NCBI GenBank assembly: GCA_916700875.1
Contig: CAKAKS010000039.1
Location: 11,759,044 to 11,823,043, forward strand
Length of the DNA stretch: 64,000 bases
From: Sebastes aleutianus
Lineage: Eukaryota; Chordata; Actinopteri; Perciformes; Sebastidae
Reading direction: 5' to 3'
Below are positions 11,816-41,277 of this stretch, piece by piece; the stretch's first letter is position 1; each line of letters starts with the position of its first letter. Under the pieces are notes generated by a model. It did not search any database and was not told the origin of the DNA. It was given only the letters and a program-made list of their open reading frames with translations. Both the position numbers and the translations under genes were made by a program.

Positions 11816-12812
11816 ATAATCAGCAAAATAATAAACTTTAATTCTAATTTGTTGATGAATAGTTTGACTGGGATTTTGTTTGTTTTCTTTTCAGTACTTA
11901 GAGACGATAAAAAGGAGTGGAGTGATGTAACAAAATTATGTGAACACCTTCCAGGAGAATATAAAACATGTGAAAAAATATCCAGAAAAAATGTCTGAAA
12001 GATTATTAGTAAAATATGTGAAAAAAACAACATTGAGATTTATCAGAAAAATGTCTGAAAAATCTGTGTAAAATATTTGAAAACTAAATTAGATAACATC
12101 TATTAGTAAAGAGAACTGTCTACCATTCATACATACAGAAAATTATTTGTAAAATATGTGAACAAATATCAGAAAAAATGTCTGAAAAGTTATTGGTAAA
12201 ATATGTGAAAAAAACATTGACAAATATCAGAAAATGATTAGAAAATTATGTGAAAAATGTCTGATAAAAATGTGTAAAATAAGTGAAAACTAAAGTTAAT
12301 AACATGTATTAGTAAAGAGGATGTTGTACCATTCAGACATATAGAGTCGTCCTCTCACACATCTGACTGCAGCAGATTACTGACAGCAGGTTTCCCCGAC
12401 TGTGTGACTGAAGCCTGATGTATAAAGCAACATTTACTAAAGCTTTGACTCTGACAGGTAGTTTTACTGAGGACTAGAACAGAAACTCTTCAGCCCTATA
12501 TATATATATATATATATACAGTATATATTACATTTTAAAGTTACAACATCAGATCAAAAACAAAAGCACCACCAGTTTCTGCTTCATGAGTCACTTTAAT
12601 TTTCCAGTTGAAGCTTTAATCTCATTTCTAATGATGAATTACAGTGAACACATGATGTGAAATAAAATCTCTGTAACACTTTACATGAATAAACAAATCA
12701 ATGTTTGAACCTGCTGTTCAAATACACAGAAACTTCACATTAAAGATATAATCAATAATCTTGCTCTCTGAAGCTCTGTACGACGCTGTTTCCTGTTAAA
12801 GGCAGTGGTGTT

Positions 12813-12852
12813 GGTCATCATCATCATCATCATCATCATCACCATCACCATC

Positions 12853-12920
<68 letters not shown>
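12813..12920. repeat. (CAT)n microsatellite directly 3' of TRIM B stop
   Basis: CAT/CAC trinucleotide array abutting the TRIM B stop codon. It is more homogeneous than in unit A. Confidence 0.9.
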
Positions 12921-12921
<1 letters not shown>

Positions 12922-14318
12922 TATTTCTGTTGTCCTACAGTCACTGAGACCTTCACTGGTAAAACCTTCAGTGGGAGCTCCTCCACAGTGCTAATGTATG
13001 GAAACATCCTCTCAGTGAAAGTGTGTGTGAAGGTGTGTATGTGTGTGTTAGTATCAGGATCAGAGAACGACAGCTTTCCTTTGATCCAGTCCAGATTCAC
13101 TCTGATCCTCTGGAGCTTCTTCTGCACTACGAGATCAGTGGATGGACCTGGTGGAGAGAATGTGCTGTATTTACCATAAAAGAACTCTATTCTCCATAAT
13201 CCAGACCGTATGACTCCCTTCCTCTGGACAGACTCTGCTAACACACCCAGGAACCAGCCTCTACTGTCTCCAACCTGGACGTCCCAGCTGTGAGTCCCTG
13301 AGTTAAAGCCCTCAGAGCCCAGGACAGAGTAGTGGTAACCATCAATCCTCTCTGGATTATCAGGAAGCTGCTGTTTCTCTCCTCGTCTCACACTGGTCAG
13401 ATCTTTAGACAGGATGAGTTCTGTACCAGCAGTGTTTGGGTCCAGAATCACAGGAGTGTAGGAGACCATGTCCTTCATCTTGTTCCAGATGTTGAAGGTC
13501 AGGTTGCCCAGGTGTTTGGCCTGGTCTATCAGAGCTCCTGAGAGCAGCTGTAGATCCTCCAGCAGGGGGCGCTGCTGGACTCTTTCCACTGCAGCCTTGT
13601 AGTTCAGCAGGAATGAGACGTCTTCAGCTCTCAGCTCGTCCTCTGTGGCTCTGACTGTGTCTGAAAGAGCTGCTATCTCTCTGCTCACAGCCTCCATCTT
13701 CTCCTTCATCATCTGACTCTTCTGCTCCTCTTCCTCCCTCAGTGCAGCCATCCTGGCCTCCTCTTCCTCTTCTAGAAACTGGTGAAGCTTCTTAAACTGC
13801 TCCTTAATCTGCCTCTCTGTGTGTCGGGCCTGGACCTTCATGTGTTCTGCTGTTTGATCAAACTTCACTTTAACTCTTTCAAAAACCTTTAACTTCTTCT
13901 TTAAGGGCTCCAGAGTTTCCTGAAGTTCCTTCTTGTGTTGTCGTGCAGCTTCATCGATGGGTCTGATTCTGTGGTTGGTGTGTTTTTCTGAATCTCTGCA
14001 GACGAGACACACCGGCTGCTGATGGTCCAGACAGAAGAGTTTGAGTTTCTCAGAGTGCAGACTGCAGAGAGCCTCTGAAGATCTCTGAGCTCTCTCCTGT
14101 AAGAAACTCTCACACACTTTCTTTAAAGCCAAGTCAGGAAGTAGGAAGTCCTTTGATCGTCTTCTCTTACAAAGTGGACACTCTTGGACGTGTTTCTCTG
14201 TCCACCAGCTCTGCAGACAGACTTTACAGAAGCTGTGGCTACATGACAGGATGACAGGATCTTTAAAGACGTCGTGGCAGACAGAACAGCAGAGATCGTC
14301 CTCTAATCTGGAAGCCAT
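12921..14318 (-). CDS. TRIM35/zinc-binding protein A33-like RING E3 ligase, copy B
   Basis: A 465-residue paralogue of copy A with RING, B-box2, coiled coil and PRY-SPRY, all zinc ligands present, in one exon. The frame can be extended upstream to 14345 only through a GTG, so the ATG at 14318 is used, matching A and C. Differences from A cluster in the PRY-SPRY: the segment after 'ILDPNTA', the '[18 protein letters not shown]' loop and the last 25 residues. The coiled coil is almost unchanged. The protein is predicted to be a cytosolic ubiquitin ligase whose B30.2 domain decides the ligand. Direct repeats bracket the gene as in unit A. Confidence 0.93.
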
Positions 14319-14639
14319 TTTGTCTCTGAGTGAAGCTGAAAACACAGCAGGCAGACGGCTCAGCCACTCCCTGTTCCCTGAAAGTTACTTTGAGACTTTG
14401 TTCTTGTAAAACTCTGATTCAGTTTGTGGATTCAGCAGCTGGTTGAAGTGGTAGTATTCCTGTACTCCCAGTATTCCCTCCTGTAGATGTCCTCTCTCAG
14501 TGGAAGTGGTGGTTTTGGTCTGAAGGTGAATCTTATCGTCCGTCTCTCAGTGTGTGTGTCGTCTCAGTAAGGCAGAATAACAACCTGTTTCCTGGTTTGT
14601 CTCAGGTATATTAAATGAAGCCCTTTGACCTCGTGGAGT

Positions 14640-15540
14640 TATGACTCATGCTCAGTGTGACTGGAGCTGTGATGTTGGAGGGTTACAGCAGAGAGCGCTA
14701 GAAATAAATGGATGGTTCCCACTCAGGTCTTTGGGTGGACTCGGACTTACTGAACGTTTTGGGTATGATTTCTATTTTTCAAATACTATGGTCTTTTATT
14801 AAAGATCTTTAAATACTTGCAGAGTTGTAATTCTCACCCATAAAGTAGGCTAGTATGACACCTTGCCTTTATTTGACACAACATGCTTTTGTATTAACCC
14901 TCTGAGACCCGACCAACTTTACTGTCTTTCAGTTTTAAAGCTAGAGTGAAGATCCTGGTATCATATGAAACTATAAAAACTAATGAATCCATCAGTACCA
15001 ACCATGTCATACTAGCTTGTCATGAAGGCGGATAAATAACGCTCCAAACTAATGCTAAAGTTTGGCGAGGAAAAACTGGCATGGCCATTTTCAAAGGGGT
15101 CCCTTGACCTCTGACCTCCAGATAAGTGAATGAAAATGGGTTCTATGGGTACCAACGAGTCTCCCCTTTACAGACATGCCCACTTTATGATAATCACATG
15201 CAGGTCGGGGCAAGTCATATTCAAGTCAGCACACTGACACACTGACAGCCGTTGTTGCCTGTTGGGCTGCAGTTTGCCATGTTATGATTTGAGCATATTT
15301 TTTTATGCTAGATGCAGTACCTGTGAGGGTTTCTGGACAATATTTGTTATAGTTTTGTGTTGTTAATTGATTTAAAATAATAAATATATTCATACATTTG
15401 CATAAAGCAGCATATTTGCCCACTCCCATGTTGATAAGAGTATTAAATTCTTGACAAATCTCCCTTTAAGGTACATTTGAACAGATAAAAAACTTGCCAT
15501 TAATCGCGATTAAATATTTTAATTGATTGACAGCTCTAAT
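14640..15540 (+). repeat. TRIM flank plus R1 repeat, copy 4
   Basis: Unit B counterpart of 3823-4715, ending with the palindromic ttaatcgcgattaa and the 'GACAGCTCTAATA' border. The following 15541-16985 is the conserved gene-free stretch described for unit A. Confidence 0.62.
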
Positions 15541-16985
15541 ATATATACTGTATTCACATACATACATACTGTATAACATAACACTGGGAGTTGGGTAATT
15601 TTCAATAAGGAGTACTTTTAGTTTTGATACTCTAAAGTACATTTTGATACAAATATTTATGTAGCCTACTTGAATACGATTTTGAATGCAGCACTTTTAC
15701 TTGTAATGGACTATATTTATATTGTGGTATTACTACTTTTACTTGAGGAAAATATCTCACAAGAGTTATTGTAAACAAGTCTCGGTAAAAGAAAAGTTAC
15801 ACACTGTGGTCTTGTTCAACTGATACTGGATTTATTGGTTTAAATGGTGAGATGAGCGAGAGCAGGCCAGAGCCAATCACAGTGAAGCAACCAGAGCAGG
15901 AAACTACCAACTACACTGGATCCATACTGGTGTTTTAACGGGTAAAACAACACTGTAGTTCTGCATAGATCAGTGATGTCACAGCAGGTGTTGAACTTAA
16001 AGGTGCACCGTGGAGTTTTGTAGTAAACAAATATTTACGTTTAGTGTTATCACCAAAACACTGGAGTGCATGTCCTTTGTGCAGATTTAAAGTATTTTAA
16101 ATCCTGCATTGTTTACTAGCTTCTTCTTCCCTGTCTTTTTTGGTGCATTGCTGCATATCTTGGCGTGTAACGGCCACCTGTAGATCAGCACGAGATAAAG
16201 AAAACATGGACCCACAGCTCCATGAGGAGGTTTAAAACTCCACAGGGAAATTTAAAGTTGTTTAAATGACTTTACTCCCTCAAATTATCACCTTCTCTCC
16301 GTTTTTCATCCACACTCTTTTATACTTTGATTTTAATGTTCAGGCTTTAAATCATACCAGATATAATGTTAACTCAAGGTGGACTTACTAGCTTCTTCCA
16401 GGAGCTTTCAACCACATCTCAGTGAATGGATTGTGCGCAGTTGTCAAGACGTGTTTGAAAGCTTTGGAAAAAAGCTAGGAAGTGAACCTTAAAAAACATT
16501 TCAAAGTACAAATGATCGTTTATGATTTTACATTGTTTTGTCTGCAACTTTTTATGCTACCATTTGTTAAATACAGGTTAAAGAGAAATATTGATTTGGG
16601 GGAAGACATTATGCAAATTACTAAATTTAGTCAACAATTTCTCAAAAAATTCATCTATATTTCTGATTTTCATACTAAATATATTGATAATCCAGGGTTA
16701 AAACACCTGCTGTGATACCACTGATTGTAACTTTAAGAGTGGATTTAACCTTTAAAACGTACAGTTTCCTGCTCTGGTCACACATCCGATTTGTGGTGTT
16801 AGATTCTGTAAAAAACAGAGAAACAAAAACTTCTTCCTTTACAAGAGAAAGCGCAGCCACCCAGCCAAAAATAATATTTATATCTCTATGTGCTGTAAAT
16901 GAGTGAATAATATTCTTTTAAACTATGTATGTTTGGAAAGCAAGAAGACTGATCTGCAGTCAGTGTTTAACCCCTCCTTTATCGT

Positions 16986-16991
16986 TTTATT
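16986..16991 (-). terminator. Poly(A) signal of dld tail B
   Basis: AATAAA on the minus strand, 157 bases beyond the tail B stop codon, at the same place as in tails A and C. Confidence 0.7.
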
Positions 16992-17147
16992 GAGAACATT
17001 TAAATAACATCAGAGCTAAATGTGGTACAGTTGGATGCCGGTGGGTTGGATGAAGGTTTGGACGCAGACACACACACACAGCTTCCTGTTTCCTCCTCTC
17101 GTTATTTACACTGAAGGTGCGACTGCGACAGCGGCGGCAGCAGGGGA

Positions 17148-20584
<3,437 letters not shown>

Positions 20585-20820
20585 TCAGGAGTTTGTCACA
20601 CTTCAGCAGCTTCTATTCAGCTCATTATTAATTATTACATCCGCCAAGGAGGTTATGTTTTCTGTTTGGTTTGTTTATTTGTCAGCAGGATAACGGAAAA
20701 ACTACTGGCCCCATTTTATTCTTTTGAGACTTGACAGAAGGGTGTAGCATGGACAAAGGAAGAACCCATTAAACCCCCCTTCAGCTAGTGTTACTTCCTG
20801 TTTTTGGTTAAAGTTCTTTC

Positions 20821-21132
20821 TCAATCAGAAAATGGGGGCGTGGTCACCTTCATGTGTTCTGCTGTTTGATCAAACTTCACTTTAACGTCTTCAAAAACCT
20901 TTAACTTCTCCTTTAAGGGCTCCAGAGTTTCCTGAAGTTCCTTCTTGTGTTGTCGTGCAGCTTCATCGATGGGTCTGATTATGTGGGTGGTGTGTTTTTC
21001 TGAATCTCTGCAGACGAGACACACCGGCTGCTGATGGTCCAGACAGAAGAGTTTGAGTTTCTCAGAGTGCAGACTGCAGAGAGCCTCTGAAGATCTCTGA
21101 GCTCTCTCCTGTAACAAACTCTCACACAGCAT
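20821..21132 (-). pseudogene. RING-deleted TRIM fragment at unit B/C joint
   Basis: A 103-codon counterpart of the fragment at 10205-10513: ATG followed at once by 'LCESLLQER', intact B-box2, start of the coiled coil, then a few residues and stop from dld intron 10. The shared RING deletion shows that the deletion came before the unit duplication. AAG|GTGACC again marks the junction. It faces tail B in transcription sense. Spliced to dld exon 11 it would be out of frame (TRIM side phase 0, exon 11 needs two preceding bases) and would meet TGA after five codons. Confidence 0.75.
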
Positions 21133-21361
21133 TTTGTCTCTGAGTGAAGCTGAAAACACAGCAGGCAGACGGCTCAGCCACTCCCTGTTCCCTGAAAGTT
21201 ACTTTGGGTCTTTGTTCTTGTAAAACTCTGGTTCAGTTTGTGGATTCAGCAGCTGGTTGAAGTGGTAGTATTCCAGTATTCCCAGTATTCCCTCCTGTAG
21301 ATGTCCTCTCTCAGTGGAAGTGGTGGTTTTGGTCTGAAGGTGAATCTTATCATCCGTCTCT

Positions 21362-21363
<2 letters not shown>

Positions 21364-21437
<74 letters not shown>
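21364..21437. repeat. (GT)n microsatellite, unit C
   Basis: A pure dinucleotide run of about 74 bases in the flank of the truncated TRIM; the longest microsatellite of this type in the window. Confidence 0.92.
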
Positions 21438-21519
21438 CGTCCCAGTGAGGCAGAATAACAACCTGTTTCCTGGTTTGTCTCAGGTATATTAAATGAAGCC
21501 CTTTGACCTCGTGGAGTTC

Positions 21520-22475
21520 TGACTCATGCTCAGTGTGCCTGGAGTTGTGATGTTGGAGGGTTACAGCAGAGGGTGCTAGAAATAAAGGGATGGTTCCCAC
21601 TCAGTTGCTCTTTGGGTGGACTCGGACTGACAGAATGTTTTGGGTATGATTTCTATTTTTCAAATACTATGGTCTTTTATTAAAGATCTTTAAATAATTG
21701 CAGAGTTGTAATTCTCACCCATAAAGTAGGCTAGTATGACACCCTGCCTTTATTTGACACAACATGCATTTGTTTTAACCCTCTGAGACCCGACCAACTT
21801 TACTGTCTTTCAGTTTTAAAGCTAGAGTGAAGATCCTGGTATCATATGAAACTATAAAAACTAATGAATCCATCGGTACCAACCATGTCATACTAGATTG
21901 TCATGAAGGAGGATAAATAACGCTCCAAACTTACGCTAAAGTTTGGCGAGGAAAAACTGTCATGTCCATTTTCAAAGTGGTCCCTTGACCTCTGACCTCC
22001 AGATATGTGAATGAAAATGGGTTCTATGGGTAACCACGAGTCTCCCCTTTACAGACATGCCCACTTTATGATAATCACATGCAGTTTGGGGCAAGTCATA
22101 GTCAAGTCAGCACACTGACACACTGACAGCTGTTGTTGCCTGTTGGGTTGCAGTTTGCCATGTTATGATTTGAGCATATTTTTTATGCTAGATGCAGTAC
22201 CTGTGAGGGTTTCTGGACAATATTTGTCATTGTTTTGTGTTGTTAATTGATTTAAAATAATAAATATATTCATACATTTGCATAAAGCAGCATATTTGTC
22301 CGCTCCCATGTAAATAAGAGTATTAAATACTTGACAAATCTCCCTTTAAGGTACATTTTGAACAAATTAATGAATGTGTGATTAATTTCAAATTAATCAT
22401 CATTAACTATGGACAATCATGCGATTAATCGTGATAAAACATTTTAATTGATTGACTGCCCTACTACAAATAATA
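21520..22475 (+). repeat. TRIM flank plus R1 repeat, copy 5
   Basis: Unit C counterpart of 21-975. From 22476 to about 23180 the minisatellite-like phrases and a (TA)n run follow, with no gene. Confidence 0.62.
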
Positions 22476-23141
22476 ATCAGCATAATAATAAACTTTAATT
22501 TCTAATTTGTTGATGAACAGCTTGACTGGGATTTTGTTTCTTTTCTTTTCAGTACTTAGAGACGATAAAAAGGAGTGGAGTGATGTAACAAAATTATGGG
22601 AACACCTTCCAGGAGAATATAAAACATGTGAAAAAATATCCGGAAAAAATATCTTAAAAATATGTGTAAAATATTTGAAAACTAAACTAGATAACATCTA
22701 TTAGTAAAGAGAACTGTCTACCATTCATACATACAGAAACGTATTAGTAAATGTCTGAAAAGTTATTGGTAAAATATGTGAAAAATGTCTGACAAATATG
22801 TGTCCAATATGAGAAAACTGAACTAAACATAAGTAAAGAGGACGTTCTACTTTTCAGACAAATGTGAAAAATATCAGAAAATGATTAGTAAAATATGTGA
22901 AAAATGTCTGATAAAAATGTGTAAAATAAGTGAAAACTAAAGTTAATAACATGTATTAGTAAAGAGGACGTTGTACCATGCAGACATATAGAGTCATCCT
23001 CTCACACATCTGACTGCAGCAGATTACTAACAGCAGGTTTCCACGACTGTGTGACTGAAGCCTGATGTATAAAGCAACATTTACTAAAGCTTTGACTCTG
23101 ACAGGTAGTTTTACTGAGGACTAGAACAGAAACTCTTCAGC

Positions 23142-23181
<40 letters not shown>

Positions 23182-23473
23182 TATATATTACATTTTAAAG
23201 TTACAACCTCAGATCAGAAACAAAAGCACCGTCAGTTTCTGCTTCACGAGTCACTTTAATTTTCCAGTTGAAGCTTTAATCTCATTTCTAGTGAAGAATT
23301 ACAGTGAACACATGATGTGAAATAAAATCTCTTTAACACTTTACATGAATAAACAAATCAATGTTTGAACCTGCTGTTCAAATACACAGAAACTTCACAT
23401 TAAAGATATAATCAATAATCTTGCTCTCTGAAGCTCTGTACGCCGCTGTTTCCTGTTAAAGGCAGTGGTGTCG

Positions 23474-23583
23474 GTCGTCATCATCATCATCGTCATCATC
23501 ATCATCACCACCATCATCACCATCATCATCATCATCACCATCATCATCACCATCATCATCATCATCATCATCATTATCATCAT
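23474..23583. repeat. (CAT)n microsatellite directly 3' of TRIM C stop
   Basis: CAT/CAC/CGT trinucleotide array abutting the TRIM C stop codon, more interrupted than in unit B. Confidence 0.9.
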
Positions 23584-24981
23584 CTATTTCTGTTGTCCTA
23601 CAGTCACAGAGACCTTCACTTTTAAAACCTTCAGTGGGAGATCAACCACAATGCCAATGAATGGAAACATCCTCTCAGTGAAAGTGTGTGTGAAGGTGTG
23701 TATGTGTGTGTTAGTATCAGGATCAGAGAACGACAGCTTTCCTTTGTTCCAGTCCAGATTCACTCTGATCCTCTGGAGCTTCTTCTGCACTACGAGATCA
23801 GTGGATGAACCTGATGGGGAGAATGCTTTGTATTTACCATTAAAGAACCCTATTGTCCATAATCCAGACTCCATGTCTCCCTTCCTCTGGACAGACTCTG
23901 CTAACACACCCAGTCCCCAGCCTGTACTATCTCCAACCTGGACATCCCAGCTGTGAGTCCCTGAGTTAAAGCCCTCAGAGCCCAGGACAGACCAGTAGTA
24001 ACCATCAAACCTCTCTGGATTATCAGGAAGCTGCTGTTCCTCTCCTCGTCTCAAACTGGTCAGATCTTCAGACAGGATGAGTCTTGGATGAGCAGTGTTT
24101 GGGTCCAGAATCACAGGAGAGTAGGAGACCATGTCTTTCATCTTGTTCCAGATGTTGAAGGTCAGGTTGCCCAGGTGTTTGGCCTGGTCTATCAGAGCTC
24201 CTGAGAGCAGCTGTGGATCCTCCAGCAGGGGGCGCTGCTGGACTCTTTCCACTGCAGCCTTGTAGTTGAGCAGGAATGAGACGTCTTCAGCTCTCAGCTC
24301 GTCCTCTGTGGCTCTGATTGTGTCTGAAAGAGCTGCTATCTCTCTGCTCACAGCCTCCATCTTCTCCTTCATCATCTGACTCTTCTGCTCCTCTTCCTCC
24401 CTCAGTGCAGCCATCCTGGCCTCCTCTTCCTCTTCTAGAAACTGGTGAAGCTTCTTAAACTGCTCCTTAATCTGCCTCTCTGTGTGTCGGGCCTGGACCT
24501 TCATGTGTTCTGCTGTTTGATCAGACTTCACTTTAACTTCTTCAAAAACCTTTAACTTCTCCTTTAAGGGCTTCAGAGTTTCCTGAAGTTCCTTCCTGTG
24601 TTGTCGTGCAGCTTCATCGATGGGTCTGATTATGTGGTTGGAGTGTTTTTCTGAATCTCTGCAGACGAGACACACCGGCTGCTGATGGTCCAGACAGAAG
24701 AGTTTGAGTTTCTCAGAGTGCAGACTGCAGAGAGCCTCTGAAGATCTCTGATCTCTCTCCTGTAAGAAACTCTCACACACTTTCTTTAAATCCAAGTTAG
24801 GATGTAGGAAGTCCTTTGAATGTCTTTTCTTACAAAGTGGACACTCTCGGACGTGTTTCTCTGTCCACCAGCTCTGCAGACAGACTTTACAGAAGCTGTG
24901 GCTACATGACAGGATGACAGGATCTTTAAAGATGTCGTGGCAGACAGAACAGCAGAGATCGTCCTCTAATCTGGAAGTCAT
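23584..24981 (-). CDS. TRIM35/zinc-binding protein A33-like RING E3 ligase, copy C
   Basis: A 465-residue paralogue with complete RING (C3HC4), B-box2, coiled coil and PRY-SPRY in one exon, starting '[11 protein letters not shown]'. Relative to A and B it has its own PRY-SPRY loops ('[18 protein letters not shown]', '[12 protein letters not shown]') and small charge changes next to the RING. It lies about 5.8 kb downstream of the complete dld stop codon on the same strand. Function is expected to be ubiquitin ligation with a B30.2-defined ligand; no direct evidence of target. Confidence 0.93.
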   Translation of the reverse strand: MTSRLEDDLCCSVCHDIFKDPVILSCSHSFCKVCLQSWWTEKHVRECPLCKKRHSKDFLHPNLDLKKVCESFLQERDQRSSEALCSLHSEKLKLFCLDHQQPVCLVCRDSEKHSNHIIRPIDEAARQHRKELQETLKPLKEKLKVFEEVKVKSDQTAEHMKVQARHTERQIKEQFKKLHQFLEEEEEARMAALREEEEQKSQMMKEKMEAVSREIAALSDTIRATEDELRAEDVSFLLNYKAAVERVQQRPLLEDPQLLSGALIDQAKHLGNLTFNIWNKMKDMVSYSPVILDPNTAHPRLILSEDLTSLRRGEEQQLPDNPERFDGYYWSVLGSEGFNSGTHSWDVQVGDSTGWGLGVLAESVQRKGDMESGLWTIGFFNGKYKAFSPSGSSTDLVVQKKLQRIRVNLDWNKGKLSFSDPDTNTHIHTFTHTFTERMFPFIGIVVDLPLKVLKVKVSVTVGQQK

Positions 24982-25212
24982 TTAGTCTCTGAGTGAAGCT
25001 GAAAACACAGCAGGCAGACGGCTCAGCCACTCCCTGTTCCCTGAAAGTTACTTTGAGTCTTTGTTCTTGTAAAACTCTGGTTCAGTTTGTGGATTCAGCA
25101 GCTGGTTGAAGTGGTAGTATTCCAGTATTCCCAGTATTCCCTCCTGTAGATGTCCTATCTCAGTGGAAGTGGTGGTTTTGGTCTGAAGGTGAATCTTATC
25201 GTCCGTCTCTCA

Positions 25213-25224
25213 GTGTGTGTGTGT

Positions 25225-25266
<42 letters not shown>
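25213..25266. repeat. (GT)n upstream of TRIM C
   Basis: A GT run with one interruption, in the TRIM C 5' flank. Confidence 0.88.
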
Positions 25267-25267
<1 letters not shown>

Positions 25268-25346
25268 GTCTCAGTAAGACAGAATAACAACCTGTTTCCT
25301 GGTTTGTCTCAGGTATATTAAATTAACCCCTTCAACCCCGTGGAGT

Positions 25347-26245
25347 TCTGACTCATGCTCAGTGTGACTGGAGCTGTGATGTTGGAGGGTTACAGCAGAG
25401 GGTGTTAGAAATAAAGGGATGGTTCCCACTCAGGTCTTTGGGTGGACTCGGACTGACTGACCTTTTTGGGTATGATTTCTATTTTTCAAATACTATGGTC
25501 TTTTATTAAAGATCTTTAAATAATTGCAGAGTTGTAATTCTCACCTGTAAAGTAGGCTAGTATGACACCCTGCCTTTATTTGACACAACATGGTTTTGTA
25601 TTAACCCTCTGAGACCCGACCAACTTTACTGTCTTTCAGTTTTAAAGCTAGAGTGAAGATCCTGGTATCATATGAAACTATAAAAACTAATGAATCCATC
25701 AGTACCAACCATGTCATACTAGCTTGTCATGAAGGAAGATAAATAACGCTCCAAACTTACGCTAAAGTTTGGCGAGGAAAAACTGGCATGGCCATTTTCA
25801 AAGGGGTCCCTTGACCTCTGACCTCCAGATATGTGAATGAAAATGGGTTCTATGGGTACCCACGAGTCTCCCCTTTACAGACATGCCCACTTTATGATAA
25901 TCACATGCAGTCTGGGGCAAGTCATAGTCAAGTCAGCACACTGACACACTGACAGCTGTTGTTGCCTGTTGGGCTGCAGTTTGCCATGTTATGATTTGAG
26001 CATATTTTTTATGCTAAATGCTGTACCTGTGAGGGTTTCTGGACAATATTTGTCATTGTTTTGTGTTGTTAATTGATTTAAAATAATAAATATATTCATA
26101 CATTTGCATAAAGCAGCATATTTGCCAACTCCCATGTTGATAAGAGTATTAAATTCTTGACAAATCTCCCTTTAAGGTACATTTTGAACTGATAAAAAAA
26201 CTTTCCATTAATCGCGATTAAATATTTTAATTGATTGACAGCTCT
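25347..26245 (+). repeat. TRIM flank plus R1 repeat, copy 6
   Basis: Unit C counterpart of 3823-4715. The flank beyond it is shortened by about 110 bp compared with units A and B. The stretch 26246-27586 is otherwise the same gene-free interval, including the MITE-like segment at about 26600-26870. Confidence 0.62.
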
Positions 26246-27586
26246 AATATATATACTGTATTCACATACATACATACGATTTTGAATGCAGCACTTTTAC
26301 TTGTAATGGACTATATTTATATTGTGGTATTACTACTTTTACTTGAGGAAAATATCTCACAAGAGTTATTGTAAACAAGTCTCGGTAAAAGAAAAGTTAC
26401 ACACTGTGGTCTTGTTCAACTGATACTGGATTTATTGGTTTAAATGGTGAGATGAGCGAGAGCAGGCCAGAGCCAATCACAGTGAAGCAACAAGAGCAGG
26501 AAACTACCAACTACACTGGATCCATACTGGTGTTTTAACGGGTAAAACAACACTGTAGTTCTGCATAGATCAGTGATGTCACAGCAGGTGTTGAACTTAA
26601 AGGTGCACCGTGGAGTTTTGTTGTAAACAAATGTTTACGTTTAGTGTTATCACCAAAACACTGGAGTGCATGTCCTTTGTGCAGATTTAAAGTATTTTAA
26701 ATCCTGCATTGTTTACTAGCTTCTTCTTCCCTGTCTTTTTTGGTGCATTGCTGCATATCTTCGCGTGTAACGGCCACCTGTAGATCAGCACGAGATAAAG
26801 AAAACATGGACCCACAGCTCCATGAGGAGGTTTAAAACTCCACAGGGAAATTTAAAGTTGTTTAAATGACTTTACTCCCTCAAATTATCACCTTCCCTCC
26901 GTTTGTCATCCACACTCTTTTATACTTTGATTTTAATCTTCAGGCTTTAAATCATACCAGATATAATGTTAACTCAAGGTGGACTTACTAGCTTCTTCCA
27001 GGAGCTTTCAACCACATCTCAGTGAATGGATTGTGCTCAGTTGTCATGACGTGTTTGAAAGTTTTGGAAAAAAAGCTAGGAAGTGAACCTTAAAAAACAT
27101 TTCAAAGTACAAATGATCGATTATGATTTTATATTGTTTTGTCTGCAACTTTTTATGCTACCATTTGTTAAATACAGGTTAATGAGAAATATTGATTTGG
27201 GGGAAGACATTATGCAAATTACTAAATTTAGTCGACAATTTCTCAAAAAAGTCTTCTATATTTCTGATTTTCATACTAAATATATTGATAATCCAGGGTT
27301 AAAACACCTGCTGTGATACCACTGATTGTAACTTTAAGAGTGGATTTAACCTTTAAAACGTACAGTTTCCTGCTCAGGTCACACATCCGATTTGTGGTGT
27401 TAGATTCTGTAAAAAACAGAGAAACAAAAACTTCTTCCTTTACAAGAGAAAGCGCAGCCACCCAGCCAAAAATAATATTTATATCTCTATGTGCTGTAAA
27501 TGAGTGAATAATATTCTTTTAAACTATGTATGTTTGGAAAGCAAGAAGACTGATCTGCAGTCAGTGTTTAACCCCTCCTTTATCGT

Positions 27587-27592
27587 TTTATT
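27587..27592 (-). terminator. Poly(A) signal of dld
   Basis: AATAAA on the minus strand, 160 bases beyond the dld stop codon; the natural end of the complete gene. Confidence 0.75.
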
Positions 27593-27751
27593 GAGAACAT
27601 TTAAATAACATCAGAGCTAAATGTGGTACAGTTGGATGCCGGTGGGTTGGATGAAGGTTTGGACGCAGACACACACACACAGCTTCCTGTTTCCTCCTCT
27701 CGTTATTTACACTGAAGGTGCAACTGCGACAGCGGCGGCGGCAGCAGGGGA

Positions 27752-40989
<13,238 letters not shown>

Positions 40990-41120
40990 GTTGTGTCTGT
41001 GTGTCACCGGATCTGTAACCTCCAGCAGGCCGATCAGCCAAGGACTCCTCTCATTGCGCATGCGCACTACCAGTCCATAAAACACGCCTGTTAGAGTCGC
41101 CTCTTCATGACGTCAATGAT
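40990..41120 (-). promoter_or_regulatory. dld promoter region with NRF-1 and CRE sites
   Basis: Upstream of the dld ATG lie TGCGCATGCGCA at 41055-41066, a perfect palindromic NRF-1-type site, and TGACGTCA at 41108-41115, a perfect CRE/ATF site. NRF-1 is a known activator of nuclear genes for mitochondrial respiration, so the match fits the gene's role. No TATA box is seen. The transcription start was not determined. Confidence 0.6.
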
Positions 41121-41277
41121 AGTTTTTTGTTTGTTTTTAGTTTTTTTATTTATTTATTTTTATTGAAGAAAATTAATTTACAAACATTAAGGCATTGTAA
41201 TCTAAACTCAATACTTCTAACATACAAGGCACAATTGGATAGGACGAATAACTTCAATTATAAAAAAAAAATAATAA

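Noticed and set aside
14319..14345. Nine-residue N-terminal extension of TRIM B ('MFSASLRDK')
   Set aside because: It begins with GTG, overlaps a likely splice acceptor, and is absent from copies A and C in the same form.
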